64,000 nt of DNA from Tetrapyrgos nigripes (lineage: Eukaryota; Basidiomycota; Agaricomycetes; Agaricales; Campanellaceae): contig JAACJM010000053.1 in the NCBI GenBank assembly GCA_013368315.1, positions 124,001 to 188,000 on the forward strand, written 5' to 3'. Below, piece after piece: positions 10,887 to 23,100 of the stretch. Position numbers and translations under genes: made by a program. The notes beneath the pieces are model-generated. The model did not search any database and was not told where the DNA came from. It was given only the letters and a program-made list of their open reading frames with translations. Position 1 is the stretch's first letter. Each line of letters starts with the position of its first letter.

Positions 10887-12015
10887 GTCTACACACCCAA
10901 CGGTTGAGCCGTAGTTTAACTGTAGTTTAACTACGGCCAAACTGTAGTCAAACTACGTTTCAGGCAACCCTGACTACAGCTACCCGACGATTGTTACTTT
11001 CCGCTGAATAGAAATTTGAATTGCTCGTATATGTGCATCCCGCTTCATCGGTTGAATTTATTTTGCTAGAATTCCTTCCTCATCGATTGTTTCTTGAAAA
11101 TGGTGGAAAAATGATCTATTTTCTTGACTCTAGTTACATACAAGCATGGTCCGGAATAACTAAGTCTAAGTACATATAATGGAGCATCCCACACTCCAAA
11201 TAAAAGTAGTTCTCAGTGTGACTGCAAAACAAAAAAAGCAAGTCAGTGGCTGCTAAGGAGGCTGCCAGATCAGAAGAAACAACTTACTGTGCTAGGGATT
11301 CAGCCAACTCCGAGTCTGACGAAGAAACAACGTTGAAGTCAGTTGCAGAAGTAAGGAGGAAACCGTTCAAGAGACGAACTCACCACATTGAGGACTTCAA
11401 TATTAGACAGTTGTCCAGCACTCACAATTGGATGGCAAGGAGGGGAATGGTGGTTGAGGGAGAAGATGACTTTCGCTTACCGACTGCTAGCTGGCAGCCT
11501 TTTAGCGGGATGCTTTGGGGATGCTTACTCAATGGTTCCCACCATGCTGGCGCTGACGAGGAACTTCAAACGTTGGAAGTCCCCATCGCTTGGCTGGTGC
11601 TCAGCTTAGTGCCCGTCTTAAACGTCCTTTCATCATGCACTGTCTGTTGCACTGCATGAAAGGTCTGCTGACAACAAATAAGGTACTGGAGATCTTAGGA
11701 GTCCATGTGGCTTCAGTCGGCTCAGATGTTGAGGGAGAGGAGGAAGAGTGTATTGAATGCTGGCGGGAGGAACAACCTGTGCAATACATACATAGAATAA
11801 ATGGAACCTGTAAGCTAGGCCGCATGTTGAGTGGGAGGAGGAGTGCATTGACTGCAGCTGGTGGGGGCGAACCCGCTCGGAAGCGAAGCTCAAAAAGCCC
11901 CATCTGGCAGTTCGGTCCGCGCTTAAACAAGCGACGCTTCGACGTCGAACCGTAGTTTGACTGTAGTTCATGAAAACTACGGCTTGGCCGTAGCTGAACC
12001 ATTGGGTGTGTAGAC
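10887..12015. mobile_element. 1.1-kb TIR element, non-autonomous
   Basis: The left end GTCTACACACCCAACGGTT matches the reverse complement of the right end (GTCTACACACCCAATGGTT) with one CpG-type mismatch. Both subterminal regions carry GTAGTTTAACTACGG-like palindromes. The interior holds two overlapping frames (about 11246-11659 and 11590-11955) with no recognisable motif and no convincing start. I could not find a target duplication at these ends, so the superfamily is undetermined. Confidence 0.6.
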
Positions 12016-12179
12016 CATCAAGTATGTGACCAAGGGGCATTGTACCTGGGCGCTTGCTACGCGAGTTAGACGGATCGAACTAGGCCTCGCAGCGGCCTAC
12101 AGTTGCGGACACTTAATTTTCTTGACTTTTTCCCAGGGTCCCGACAATATGCGGAATCGACAGATCTCATTGAGGCTCT

Positions 12180-12930
12180 TCTGGTAATTTTTTGAGCAAA
12201 GTCCAACGAGCCGTTCGGAAGATATAGCCGATTTAATAAAAAAGACCTCGAAAATATTGGCGTAGCCGAAAATTAGCCGAAAAAGGACGAAAAAAATGCG
12301 TAATCGACTCCTTTTGCTTGTCTGAGTACGATTTCATTAAAAATTTGACTATCCCTCGAGCCGATATGGTGCAAAAGTATTCGAAAATGAGGTCAGGACA
12401 TAGTCAGGCGTCAGAGTAATCGATATCTGATAACACATGTCTATTTCAAAATATCGTCTGCCCGCTCTCGAGGTCGCCTACCTCACAAAGGTCGTAATAT
12501 ATCTGGTTTGAGGCACCAAAGGAAACCCCTTTCGCTTTTCCGAGCACGATGCCGTCAAAATATTGACCTTTTCCACTAGCCGTTCTAGCCGAAAACATTC
12601 ACAATTTTCACACACAGGTATTAAACCGGTAATTGCCTACGAATTGAAAGTCCCTGACATTCCTGTCAATGGGTCGTGTTCATATCGTCGCGGCAAATTT
12701 TGGCTCTTGAGCTCAACTTGAGCTTCGCCACATAGACCTTTTCACCCACCGGAAGCCCAAAAGGGGTACACAACGTTGCGTTGAAACCGCCCAAAAATTT
12801 GGCGCAGCTAATTTCTCGTGGGAAAATTCTGGAAAAATCGTTTTTCGACTCCTTTCGATGAGCTGAACATGATTCCGGTATTATTTTCCCCCAAAAAAAG
12901 GCTAGTTCGACGGCTATAAAATTTGCTGAT
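12180..12930. repeat. Degenerate dispersed-repeat block, non-coding
   Basis: At least four diverged copies of one motif occur near 12175, 12305, 12525 and 12843. Each has a form like GACTCCTTTTGCTTGTCTGA, followed within 30-60 bp by a GAGCCG or TAGCCG segment such as gccgttctagccgaaaa. No coding frame is apparent. The rest of 12016-13494 holds only this block, a short ORF fragment near 13 kb and a stray TATAAAAGG at about 13401. Confidence 0.45.
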
Positions 12931-12997
12931 TTTAACTGCCTCAACTGTAGGTACTCTCCGCTATGCGCTGCTATGCGTCTCTAGCCGTCTACGCGAG

Positions 12998-13252
12998 CTA
13001 TATAGCTCGCGTAGACTCGCGTAGAATCTGGGTGTCTATGTACTGTAGCCAGAAGCCAGTTCCAGATGTACTACTCCAAATGTACTCAATATCCTTCCCC
13101 AATCCATTGTCCTTGGCCCGAATACTTATTGTTCGTTCGATGGTCTTGACGACGAGGATATTATCATTTCCATGATAGTCTTTCCTGATCTCTACCGACA
13201 CTGCCGATACTCCCCTCCAGCCACTTCCTATATTCGTCCTTGGAGCCTATAA
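12998..13252 (-). pseudogene. Protein-coding remnant, unknown
   Basis: The minus strand shows protein-like sequence in two adjoining frames: KDEYRKWLEGSIGSVG upstream, then EIRKDYHGNDNILVVK through WLQYIDTQIL downstream. The switch between frames near 13195 indicates a frameshift. I do not recognise the family and found no further exons nearby. Confidence 0.3.
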
Positions 13253-13524
13253 GCGGGTAAACCAAAAGGTTGAACCTATTTCAGCTCCATATCCAAAATG
13301 CCCTTCCATGTCGACAGTTTGTGAAGACCTAGTAATATTGGAAGAACCTAGTCTTGGGACCTGAGCGCTTGGATTCCAAGCTAGGTAGTAGGAAGAACCT
13401 ATAAAAGGTGGCGACGGGCTGAATAATAATTCAAATCACACGTCACCGTCACATTGGACGTGATATACTTATAGCCATCATCATCAGAAATCAAGTTTCT
13501 ATTGCCCGGCAAGTTGGCTTTAGG

Positions 13525-14765
13525 AGGCCCCCGGATTATAGGTGGGGATGTCTTGTACGAAAAATTTCTGATCCGGCCTTTCTTGTCTTAACAGGAAGTC
13601 GAGATTTGGGACCAATTTTTGTCCAAACTGGTACAAGACATCCAAATTTTGTCTCTGCTTTCTTTGGAGGTCAAAAAAAGCTATAGATAATGATGATAAA
13701 TAATGTAAAGAGGTACTACTATCAAACGTGAGATAATACTCTTTTCTACTCCTCCAATTGCACCTCAGGGTTCTGTGGCTTTCGCTTCCTAAACACCTTC
13801 ATTGCCACCTTGAGCTTAGGGATGCTATCTTTCAGCCGTTTGAATAGCTCCATATCCTGAACCGAGATTTTAATGTGGGAGCCTGCGCTATTGAGGTTTC
13901 CATATTGAGGGGGTGAGTGGACGATCGACAAGAAAGCTGCGGGCTGTAAGAATGCGAATAACTTGTTTTGAAATGGGTTAATCATAGGTGAGGGAAATAT
14001 GCGGAATTCTCTTTGCTATGAATATTTGAATACCTGTACACCAAGCCGAGAGATTGCTGCAATATTTGCAGTCTGCGTGACGGCCGAATGTTTCCCATTT
14101 CTCCCGCCGGTCTTGGAGTACATCGCAACAACTAGATTCAGGTACTAATGTAAGAACTTGAAGGCCATCATATACATCTTGAAGACATCACACATACCTT
14201 GACATAACATGACGGACTTATGCCGCTCCGAGAAAACGAACCCATAATCATCAATCTTCAGTGGCCTGAAATCACTGATTATGCCAATGGATAGCCTTTC
14301 AAAGGCAGGTATCCTGCTATTCAGAAAAATTGTTCTACGCTCCTTGCCAGAGTCAAAACTTAGAGTCAAAGGGTTCGTCCATGGTGAGGTCAAGAGGACC
14401 ATGAGTAGGGCGCACCATGTTGTAGGAGAGTAGTTCTTGTCAACGTAGACGCCGTCGCCCCTTGTCACCCGCAGTCCCAAGACCATCTGTTACATGATAA
14501 GCGCTTAAGCAACCGAGCTAACTTGGAGCTAACAGGAACAAGGCGCATAAGGCAAAGGTCAGTCAACAGGGTCCTTTCAGGCCCGACCACAGGCTGTTCG
14601 GGCCTATTCTTACAAGTACCCCAAGGGTATATTTTGTCTAAAACTGGATCTAAGCTCCGCCTGCGGTGCACTTTTTGTCTAAACTGAAATCTGACATTTT
14701 CCCAAATTTTGGCCAATTTTTGTCTAAACCGGGACAAGACATTCCCACCTATAATCCGGGGGCCT
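13525..14765. mobile_element. 1.24-kb TIR element with 8-bp target duplication
   Basis: The ends start AGGCCCCCGGATTATAGGTG on both strands. The TIRs match over about 32 bp with one mismatch and continue with related subterminal sequence (aatttttgtc.aaac). The perfect direct repeat gctttagg at 13517-13524 and 14766-14773 is an 8-bp target duplication, as made by hAT-type transposases. The element encodes no transposase but carries an intact three-exon gene on the minus strand. It sits inside a palindromic MITE. Confidence 0.85.
13746..14486 (-). CDS. 194-aa passenger protein, three exons
   Basis: Exons are 14486-14198, 14131-14034 and 13943-13746, separated by introns of 66 and 90 nt with GTATGT/CTAG and GTATTC/TTACAG ends. 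The exon lengths sum to 585 nt and the frame is continuous, giving 194 residues (MVLGLRVTRGDGV start, KPQNPEVQLEE end). It has no DDE motif, zinc finger or signal peptide. The C-terminus is Lys/Arg-rich (LKVAMKVFRKRK). The gene fills most of a TIR element with a perfect 8-bp target duplication, so it is either cargo or a remnant of an element gene. I do not recognise it. Confidence 0.55.
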
Positions 14766-15187
14766 GCTTTAGGTGGCTGGAAAGCCACAAGCGGCCATCT
14801 CGATCTTTTTCGAGACAAGAAAAATAACTGGCTGATCCATTCAGTCGGCTTGCCACCAAGCGGATAAGCCTGACAAGCCGGGCAATAGAAACGCGGGTTT
14901 TATTGATGCCATTGACGCGCTAGCGTTACAAATATCGACGTCAAATGGCTTGTAAAAATTTTAGACCCCAATGGACAGGTCATATGGCCCAAGTTGTCTC
15001 TAGTCTCCCCTACCTACATAGTCTCTCTTTCCCTCCCCTACCTACAGAACATCTCCCTCTTCGACTGGGAAGCCAAAGCCCAATCCCATCGCCCGCCGAG
15101 CGCTGCATCGAACAAAGGAACAGAATCGGATACGAAGCCGAAGCTCAGGCCTCCTGAAAACTGTAAATGACCGGGTCAGACAGTGCC

Positions 15188-17041
15188 ATGGATGCCACTG
15201 ATATCAATCTGCACAAAATCGTTGGGTACGCTACCTACTACTTAATTACTTAGATGCTCGAGTTTTATCCCATTGCTGATGTGCATCGACCATTTTTCAT
15301 CGTCGGGAAATAGACCGTTGCTCTTTTGTGCATGGTTTAACTTGATGCTGTTTATGTTAGTGATTGATTGGGTGAGTAACAGTATTCTTTCTGAACAGTT
15401 TATGGTTTTCAGAGTCAGAGCCTGGGCCTCATCTCGACTTGAACTCTGGACGCTTGTATTCGCATAGCAATTCGCATACTAAGTACTGACGTATGTCTAG
15501 GCTTTGTATTACTTTCGCCACTACCCCATCGACAGGATTCGCGTCAAGATCGCTGTCTATGTTATCCTTACCTGTGATGTGGGCACGGTAATCGCAGTAT
15601 GCATTGACGTCTACTTTGTGAGTCGCACATTTGCACAGATGCACCATATACTCAGCGCATGATTTTTTCAAATCATTTGGATGCGATATATACTAGAACG
15701 CTGTCACTTGTCAAGGTAGGTACATAGACCGGTACCTCCACTGTTTTTTTTTGGGATTCGATTCAAGGAAATGGTAAGTAGCTTTGAAGCTGACTATATG
15801 CCTCACGGCCGATGGCACAGGAAACATAGGTGCTCTACAAACGCTACAATGGTAAGCTAAGAAAGTGATTGAATAACTTACTCATACTCATGACCTTACT
15901 GTTTGGCCATTGCGCTTGCAGGCCTAGAAGCTTAGCCCTGGCTTTCACTGGTATCTCTGCATTTATCGTGCAGGCATTCATGTTGCATAGATATTGGTCC
16001 TTGTAAGTATGTTTTGAGTTCACCTGCATTCAACTCATTATCTGACCTATTTTGCCTGGTCGAAGGACGCGAAGGAAAGTGCTTACAAGTGCCGTAGGAC
16101 TTGTGGTACTCTCGTCAGTAAGTACCGTCTTCAAGCTGAAGAGTAGCTGCCATTGATCATGGAATAATCCTCGACTCTGGCTGGCATCATAAAAGCTTGC
16201 AAGTACCTTGTACCTCACAGTCATTGTCATTTTGTACCGATCCGAAACTATTGATGCTATACGCATACATATGTTTCCTGCGGTGATGTAAGTACTCTCG
16301 GGTTCTCTGTGGTGTCTTGCACCTCACAAACTTATCCCGTTGTCCTTACCATAGTTTGTGGTTATCAACCGGAGTGGTGGCGGACCTATTAATCGCCCTG
16401 CTCATGGTCTTATATTACCGAGCGACCGACCTTGACAGGACGCTCAGGTCTTCATCCAAGTGAGTACCGTTTCCACTTAGCTAACTCTGGAATGATTAGC
16501 TTAAGAAGACGAACAAACACATTTTAGACTCATTCGCCGTCTAGCAATTCTCGCACTTAAAACCGGATCTTTCACTGCTCTGACTGCAGTGATAAGTCTT
16601 GTAGCCTTTCTGCCTGATATCCAGAGTAATGGTATGTCCTTGACCTATCCTCTCTCCTCTCATTTTCGTTGGCATGCATTGACATTTGGCCTTGATGAAC
16701 TTTTGGATTGAAGTCAGCTTGATATTTGCCTACTGTATTGGCCGTATCTATTCATTGACGTTCTTGTACAACCTGAATATTCGTCGGAAGCTGATTAATC
16801 GCACGAATCCTGCTAATGTTTTGTATATACGTATACCTAATTTGGAGGAGGCTGAGGAAGAGGAGAGTCGGAGTCGTGACATCGTCCCGGTGGCGAGCAA
16901 CGGAGGGGACATCAATAACCCGAATGTGGAAGAGGAAGAGAGTCGGAGTCGTGTCATCGTCCCGGTAGATATCCCGAATGTGGAATCGAGGTTGCGGAGG
17001 GGCCGAGTCATTACTCCTAGTATACATACACTCACCCTGTG
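15188..17041 (+). CDS. DUF6534-type multi-pass membrane protein
   Basis: The gene begins MDATDINLHKIVG and has about eight exons. Membrane segments appear in the family order: LLFCAWFNLMLFMLV (near 15320); YYFRHYPIDRIRVKIAVYVI followed by a second helix (15510); LALAFTGISAFIVQAFMLHRYW (15930); LWLSTGVVADLLIALLMVLYY (16355); LIRRLAILALKTGSFTALTA (16530); and VSLIFAYCIGRIYSLTFLYNLNIRRKL (16715). FRHYP and the late ..NTG-like segment are typical of DUF6534 proteins, seven-helix proteins of unknown role common in mushroom genomes. The C-terminal tail contains a 25-residue repeat (EEESRSRxIVPV) duplicated with a 75-bp period. It ends at a TGA at 17039-17041. It looks intact and is the best host-gene candidate here. 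Confidence 0.75.
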
Positions 17042-19540
17042 ACGCGGCAATTTTGTAAAATACTAGGTTGTTCCATAGATAGCTTCATATAAAAAACGAC
17101 GGTTATTCCTATGCTCACAACTGACTCTTTTTTATAAAAGCCCTGCTAAATAACCTAGGCCAAGACAGAGACTCATATGACTGGTGCTCTGGGCTGGATG
17201 GTATGGACCAAGGTCCATCGCTGCCTGTCCGTCCTCAAGGCTTCCGAACTCGGCTTTGGCCTCGCAATCGGCTTGGACGGCCACTTTACAAAACGAGTGT
17301 CTCAACGCATCGCGTTGAACCGTTACATCATACTGCAGGCGGGTTTGCGGTTGGGCACATATTTGGGTAGCACACGAATAGACCTATCATTACTTTGTAC
17401 ATATGATTGGTTAATAGATTGAAAAAAACTCCACGCCGCCAACATGCGCGCCGTCTGCTACAGTGGTACCAGGTTGTGGCGGGGTGGGGCTCATCACAGG
17501 TAGATGTTGTACGCTGGCCCGGCTCTATACGTCAGAACGAAAAAGTCAGCCAGACGGGAAAAGACAAACAACAAATGAAAGACGCACCATCCCATGACCA
17601 GTATGCCCCGCACACACCCATAGTCCCGGTTTTCCCGGTCTGGGTCTGATGAGGAGAAGGCCATCAGAGGTCTACACGGTAAAAAAAGTCAGTATAAAAA
17701 GCCAAGAGAAAGCAACTCGAAGGGAAGTAAAAAACAAAACAGAGAAGAAATAAAAAGAAACACTCACAAACCCTACAATCCCCCTCAGTCTCCATTAATG
17801 ATCCACTCCCCATTGCAGTCCTGCCTTTACAGTGTGTTCAGTTCCCTATAAAGAGGTGTCATGTAAATGGAGGGTTGAAGGGACAACGTTACTCACCACT
17901 CTCCTTTGCTCCTTCATAACCCATTCCCTCACTGCATCTGTAACAGTCTTAAACCCACTCAACCCATTATTAATCCGGTATATTCCCTGGGTGGTACCCA
18001 TTTAATCAACTCCTCTTGTCCGTACTTCCTCCAAACATGACATTCCATCAGACGGGCAGCGGCGGCGAAGGGCTGATTGAAAAGAGAGCGTTATTTGAGA
18101 CAAATATGCCATGGTTATTCGGAACTGGAGAGTGCAGGTGTGGAGGTATGAGTTACAGAAGTATGAGACACGTAGTACTACTAGTAGGACGCACCGTAAA
18201 AGTTGACGGCTATGTATGGCCAGGCGTTGCAAATGAGGCAGTATTTTCAAGGAGAGAGGTCCTCTATACATGTGGGTGTCTGTCGTCATCCTTTGTGAAA
18301 GCAGAAGAAGAGCGGAGGAGATACGCTGGCGGCTGGACGATGATGACGCGTTGTTGGAAACGCCGAATTACGGTCGAATTAAAGTCGAACTCTTGATTCC
18401 CATGCCTTTCATGAGCGCTTAGCACGCCATCTCGGTCTTTGTTTCGATTGGTGTTGCATCGACAGAGCGTTTTATACCTCGGAGAAGTTCGGGATAGGCT
18501 TGGGTTATGTATGAAAACTCCCTGAATATTTTTTGTTATTATAATTTGAGTGATACACAATATACTTGCATGTTGACACAAAACTCTCATAAAATGGTCA
18601 ATCTGAGACGTTCATCTTGGATTAGAGGTATCATCTAGTACTACAGAAATCCTCAAAAAATAGAAAAAATGTCATGAATAGCATATCAATCAGTAATACC
18701 AGGTATCCAGCTATATTACAGCCATTTGCAATTGGCAGAACCTTAAAAGCACCTGGGATGCGAAAACTTCAAAAAAGCGCATCATCCCAAAGCTCAAACA
18801 TATACTGCACTTGCTAAACCCCATGCCATATATTGACACTTGACACAAAGACTTGCAGCTGAGCTCGAATGCATACTCAGTTCTTATTTTTGGGCTCTGG
18901 CTGTGATCTTAGCAGTTGAGGTCAGATGTAGAGAAAAAGGCTTGCCAAATTAATGTCGAACACTGCATAGGTATTAGCCACTTGGCGCTACTTATTTTTA
19001 TCCAGAAAGCAATTCTAAAGCAATTATACGCGTACCAAACCTCCCGCTAAACGGTACAGCATGATTACTGCTTTCAGCGACAATTTACCACCAAATCACT
19101 GCCAATTCACTGCGGATTGACATTGGGGGTCCAACGATCCCTCAAAAGTAATAATATGCTTTTGATTTCAATAAAAGGATTTAAGACAACCGAATCAATC
19201 AATTGCGCTCATGTATAGATGTGCACCAAGTTGTCCAGAGCGGTAGAGGACGGGGGGTCGCGGCAATCCCAACCCGCCCAATCAGGTTTGATGTAATCAT
19301 TCTTAAAAGGTAGCTTGATCAAGGGAGCATATAATGTGTTCAGCATGCATATGCATCCATTCGGACGAACGTGAATAGAGCCGAACCCGATTGATGTGGG
19401 GATCAATGCTCAACAAATATCTACATAGAGTCTAGAGAAGAGCATTTCCCGTTGACATTCACCTATGTACTACTACAAGCTAATATGTAGTGCGATGCCT
19501 ATTTACGACTGTGGGCGCAATATACTGATACAGTGGATGC
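17042..19540. other. Intergenic, no supported gene
   Basis: Short frames near 17177-17649 and 18016-18396 lack recognisable motifs, and the latter overlaps an equally long antisense frame. A pyrimidine-rich stretch lies around 17760-17960. I see no TIRs, LTRs or RNA gene. Confidence 0.4.
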
Positions 19541-19544
19541 AATG

Positions 19545-20115
19545 GATGGGTGCCCAAACAGGGGCAGGAAATATTCCCAGGGTGGGGTGGAACAACCTAG
19601 TGTGCACCTAACTTCCTGTTGATATCCTAGGACTATACTATGCGCCTAGTACTATATGAAATACCCCGATACAACGGGCAGGTGCCCAAGCAGCGCGGGT
19701 ATTTTCCCAGGGTGGGGTGCAACCCCTAATAGCGTGCACCGGTGACCGATCGCGAATAGCCCAAGCCTAGAGCATTTTAAGTTTCTATCTATGTTCCAAT
19801 ACACTATTACAATGTACTAATGTGATTGCTATACACGTAGATGCAATACCCTGACACAATGGGCGGGTGCCCGAGCACAGGGCGGGAATATTCTCAGGCC
19901 CAAGCCCCGACCCGACGGCCGAGGGACACCTGACAAGGCATTTTTACGATCCGAATTACAGAGCAGAGAAGCGGGAAGATTCCCAGGGGGTCTGGTACAC
20001 TAAATAGCCCGAGCCAAAGCATTTTCCGAATTAACCCGAGCCCAGAGCATTTTCCGAAAGCCCCGACGGCAGGTGAGCGCCGAGCAAAGGCATTTTCCAA
20101 AGTACAGACCAGAGA
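19545..20115. repeat. Two interleaved degenerate repeat motifs
   Basis: A motif like TGCCCAAGCAGCGCGGGTAT, followed by TTCCCAGGGTGGGGTG, occurs near 19550, 19683, 19869 and (shorter) 19961. A second motif, cgagc.aaagcattttccga, occurs near 20010, 20038 and 20082 and in weaker form near 19768. The block is non-coding and abuts the left end of hAT copy 1. Confidence 0.5.
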
Positions 20116-20121
20116 CCGTGG

Positions 20122-20129
20122 AAGGTCCA
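20122..20129 (+). repeat. Left flank of hAT copy 1, aaggtcca
   Basis: These 8 bp directly precede the hAT terminus at 20130. They do not match the 8 bp on the other side of the same copy (atggcagt, 23931-23938). They are the exact reverse complement of tggacctt at 59638-59645, which flanks hAT copy 2. Confidence 0.75.
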
Positions 20130-23100
20130 TAGGGAACAGTACGGGTACCCCACGGGTAAAATTTTCAGACCCGTACCCGTACCCGTCAGAACCCTTACCC
20201 GTGAAGATGGGTTAAGGGTCATGACGGGATGGGTGGGTTGAGGCCAGAACCCGCAGGGTACGGGTTTATATAGAGGGGGGAAAGAAAAGTACATAGTCTA
20301 CGCTACATATCACTTAGAGTACCTAGCATATCATCAAACCCCACCGGCATTTCGATATCCTCTGCGTCCTTGTTCTCAACCTCGATCTCAGGAAGTTTCG
20401 ACACTTCTACAACATCGTTATCGTCAATAAGTCCCAGCAAACTCCACTGACTGAGGCACATTAGTGCACGAGTGGTCTCGGCAGAAAGACGGTTGCGAAC
20501 GTATGGCAGTAAAAAACGGCTTCGACTGAATATACGCTCAACGTCTGTAGATGTGGCTGAATGTATGAATAAGCACAGTGAAAAAAAACAATGAGACATA
20601 ATTTTGCGCACCAGGAATGGTCAGATAATCAAGGGCCATGCGATGAAGTACTGGATAAGATTTTTTTCTCCCATGCCACCATTCCACTACATCCTTTACT
20701 TTTTCGACATCCGACTTGAGATAACGATCAAGCTCATCACTGAGATTGTCAGGTCTGGGAGCCTTGAGGGCAGGTAAATCGTCGAATTGATTTCGTTTCT
20801 GGAAAGAAGTGATGGTTAAAAAGATATCCGGAGCAAGAAAATTGAGCGACATACACTGGGCTTTACTGGTGTTTCGGGTTCATCTACATCCATTGCATCA
20901 TTCTCCACTGTCATCTTGGACTTGTAGTCCCTCTCATACACGTCGCGCACAATCTCCAGTGCCATGTTTTTCCAGGATTCGGGCCATTCAGCAGTCTTGA
21001 AATAGTTCAACTTGTGATGAGGATGCAATACTATCATACAACCTTTAGTACTCCCATTCAATGAAATAATTTATTACTCACCCATAGCTACACGATAGAC
21101 TTCAGAGTAGTCAAATTTTCCATAGTACTTGTTGAGAGTCTTCTTTGCCAGGGAAACAGCGGCATGGATGGCTGGGTCAAGTGTAGTGTTGAGGGCCCAT
21201 TCAGTAAACTTGCGGTCTATCTCGTCCAAGACAGGCACAACTGTGGCCAAGTTTGGTGTTGAGCGATAAAAGAAGAGAGTAGCATCACGCAGAACCTGCA
21301 ATCGGAAGAGAGTCAGTTTAGCTCTAGATAGCTTAGTCAGCATGACGTGGCTCACCTCGAGCACGTCCTTCAGCTGCTCAGCAAGTTTCCACTCCCTCTT
21401 CGTCAATGCATACTGCTGAAGACCGTTCTCTAGGTCTTCACTCGTGATGGCCCTGTAGTATTTCTTCTTCTCGATGCAGTACTCTATCATATCACAACTC
21501 GAGTTCCAACGTGTAGTAACATCACGCGGGATAACAGTTTGCGGCTGCTTCTCTTCATGGAGTATGTGCCGCCACTCAGGTAGAAGGCCAGTTGGGGAGT
21601 TGATGATCTTGTAGGACGTCTTTTGGAACTATCAAGATACCCGGTGAGTAAATCATGCATCGTCCTTATATCCATGTCTCACCTTCACTACGACTTGCTG
21701 CACTGGAACTATCTGCTGCCGCAGTTCTTCCTTTTCCGCTGGCGACATCCCTTCCATCATATCAACGACAAGGTCTGGGTCATTGTTAACCACCTCCCCT
21801 CCTTCTTCAGCCTCTTTCAGCCGTGTCTGCAAGTCTTCAAGGTCCACGCCCGCTGCCAGATCGAGTAGTGCATGCTCTACCTCATTCATGCCTTCTGTCT
21901 TCTTCGTCAAACCGGTGTCAAATAGTTTCATCAAGCTTTCCTCACCAAATTGACGATGTGATTGAAGCAGCGAGTACGGTTGGGTTCACCAGGGAAGTCG
22001 GGCAGGATTCGGCTCAGTGCTTCGATCATCGTATCGTTGTTAGAGGCATTGTCAGCTGTGATACTCAGTACTTGTATATTTCTTTAAGATGTTATGCTAT
22101 TCTCACCTTATCCTCGATTCCGAATTCAGTGAGTATCTGAGCAAAGACCTCCGCAAGGGTTTCGCCACTATGAGACTGTAACACATCATGGTGAGCATAT
22201 AGTTTGACTTTCTAAATATCTCGTTTGCTCACCTTTGCTACCTCAACGAAGTCCAACAGGAAACTTATTGGTACCCCCTCTTTCTCAAGATGAACAGACA
22301 CGGCCACATAAGCTCGGTGATTAGGTGAAGTCCATGCATCAGTGGCAAAATTGAGGTCACCGTCATATTCCTTTATTGTTTTCATTAGCTAAATGCTATC
22401 TCGAAGAATTGTAGACAAACCTTTAGCATCAGAGCGATGCGTAGACATGTCTTTGCAAAGACTGTCTTGACGTCCCGAGCGATAGTTGTTGGATGAGGTA
22501 GGTAATAACCTGGCCTACCCGTTTTCATGAGGCACTGAAAACCTCTATCCTTGACTATAGCAAAAGGCCGGCTGCTCTCTGCAACCCAACGTACGAGTTC
22601 AGCTCTATCACCATATTAGCTACCATATCAGTGGAGATTCGAGAACGCAGTGACGTACCTTGTCTCAGCCCGTGTGTGTTGCTTAGGACTGTAAGTAACA
22701 GTGCCTCTTCCCTTCCTTCCACGCTGAAAAGCCATAGTAATTGTCCCATCTCTCAGGTACCTCGACAATGATTTATGAGCATCCGGAACTGTCAACTCCT
22801 TGACTGTGGCTATAGCGTCAGGACCCCAAGCCTTGCAAGTATTAACATGGTTCTGTAGTGTCTTCATGGCTTTCGCGTCCCCAGTATCCTGAAATTGGTG
22901 GATTTTCTTTTTGCAAGAAGGTGAGGAGCACGTGAAAACTTGACACTTGCGTCCTTTGATGTACTCAACAGTAGGAATAGGCTCGAAGAAGGCGTAGACC
23001 ACGGAATGCCATCCTTTCATGAGCCGTTCTGCTTTCGTGGTGAGTGAAAGACCTTATTGATTAGTAGTAATTACTCACCAAGCTCAGCCTCATCAGTCTC

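Larger units (their letters stand above)
13495..14892. mobile_element. Palindromic MITE split by a later insertion
   Basis: The outer arms GTTTCTATTGCCCGGC at 13495-13510 and their exact reverse complement at 14877-14892 enclose a younger element. With that element and one target copy removed, about 149 bp remain, with further imperfect internal complementarity (GGCTTTAGGTGGCTGG against the GGCAAGCC..GGATAAGCC side). I saw no target duplication for the MITE itself. Confidence 0.6.

Noticed and set aside
11246..11659. 137-codon ORF inside the TIR element
   Set aside because: No ATG start, no recognisable motif, and overlapped by other frames of similar size.
13399..13408. TATA box CTATAAAAGG
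   Set aside because: Good sequence but no gene starts downstream; the next features are the MITE and a minus-strand gene.
18002..18396. ORFs on both strands near 18.2 kb
   Set aside because: Comparable lengths on both strands, no motif, no splice support.
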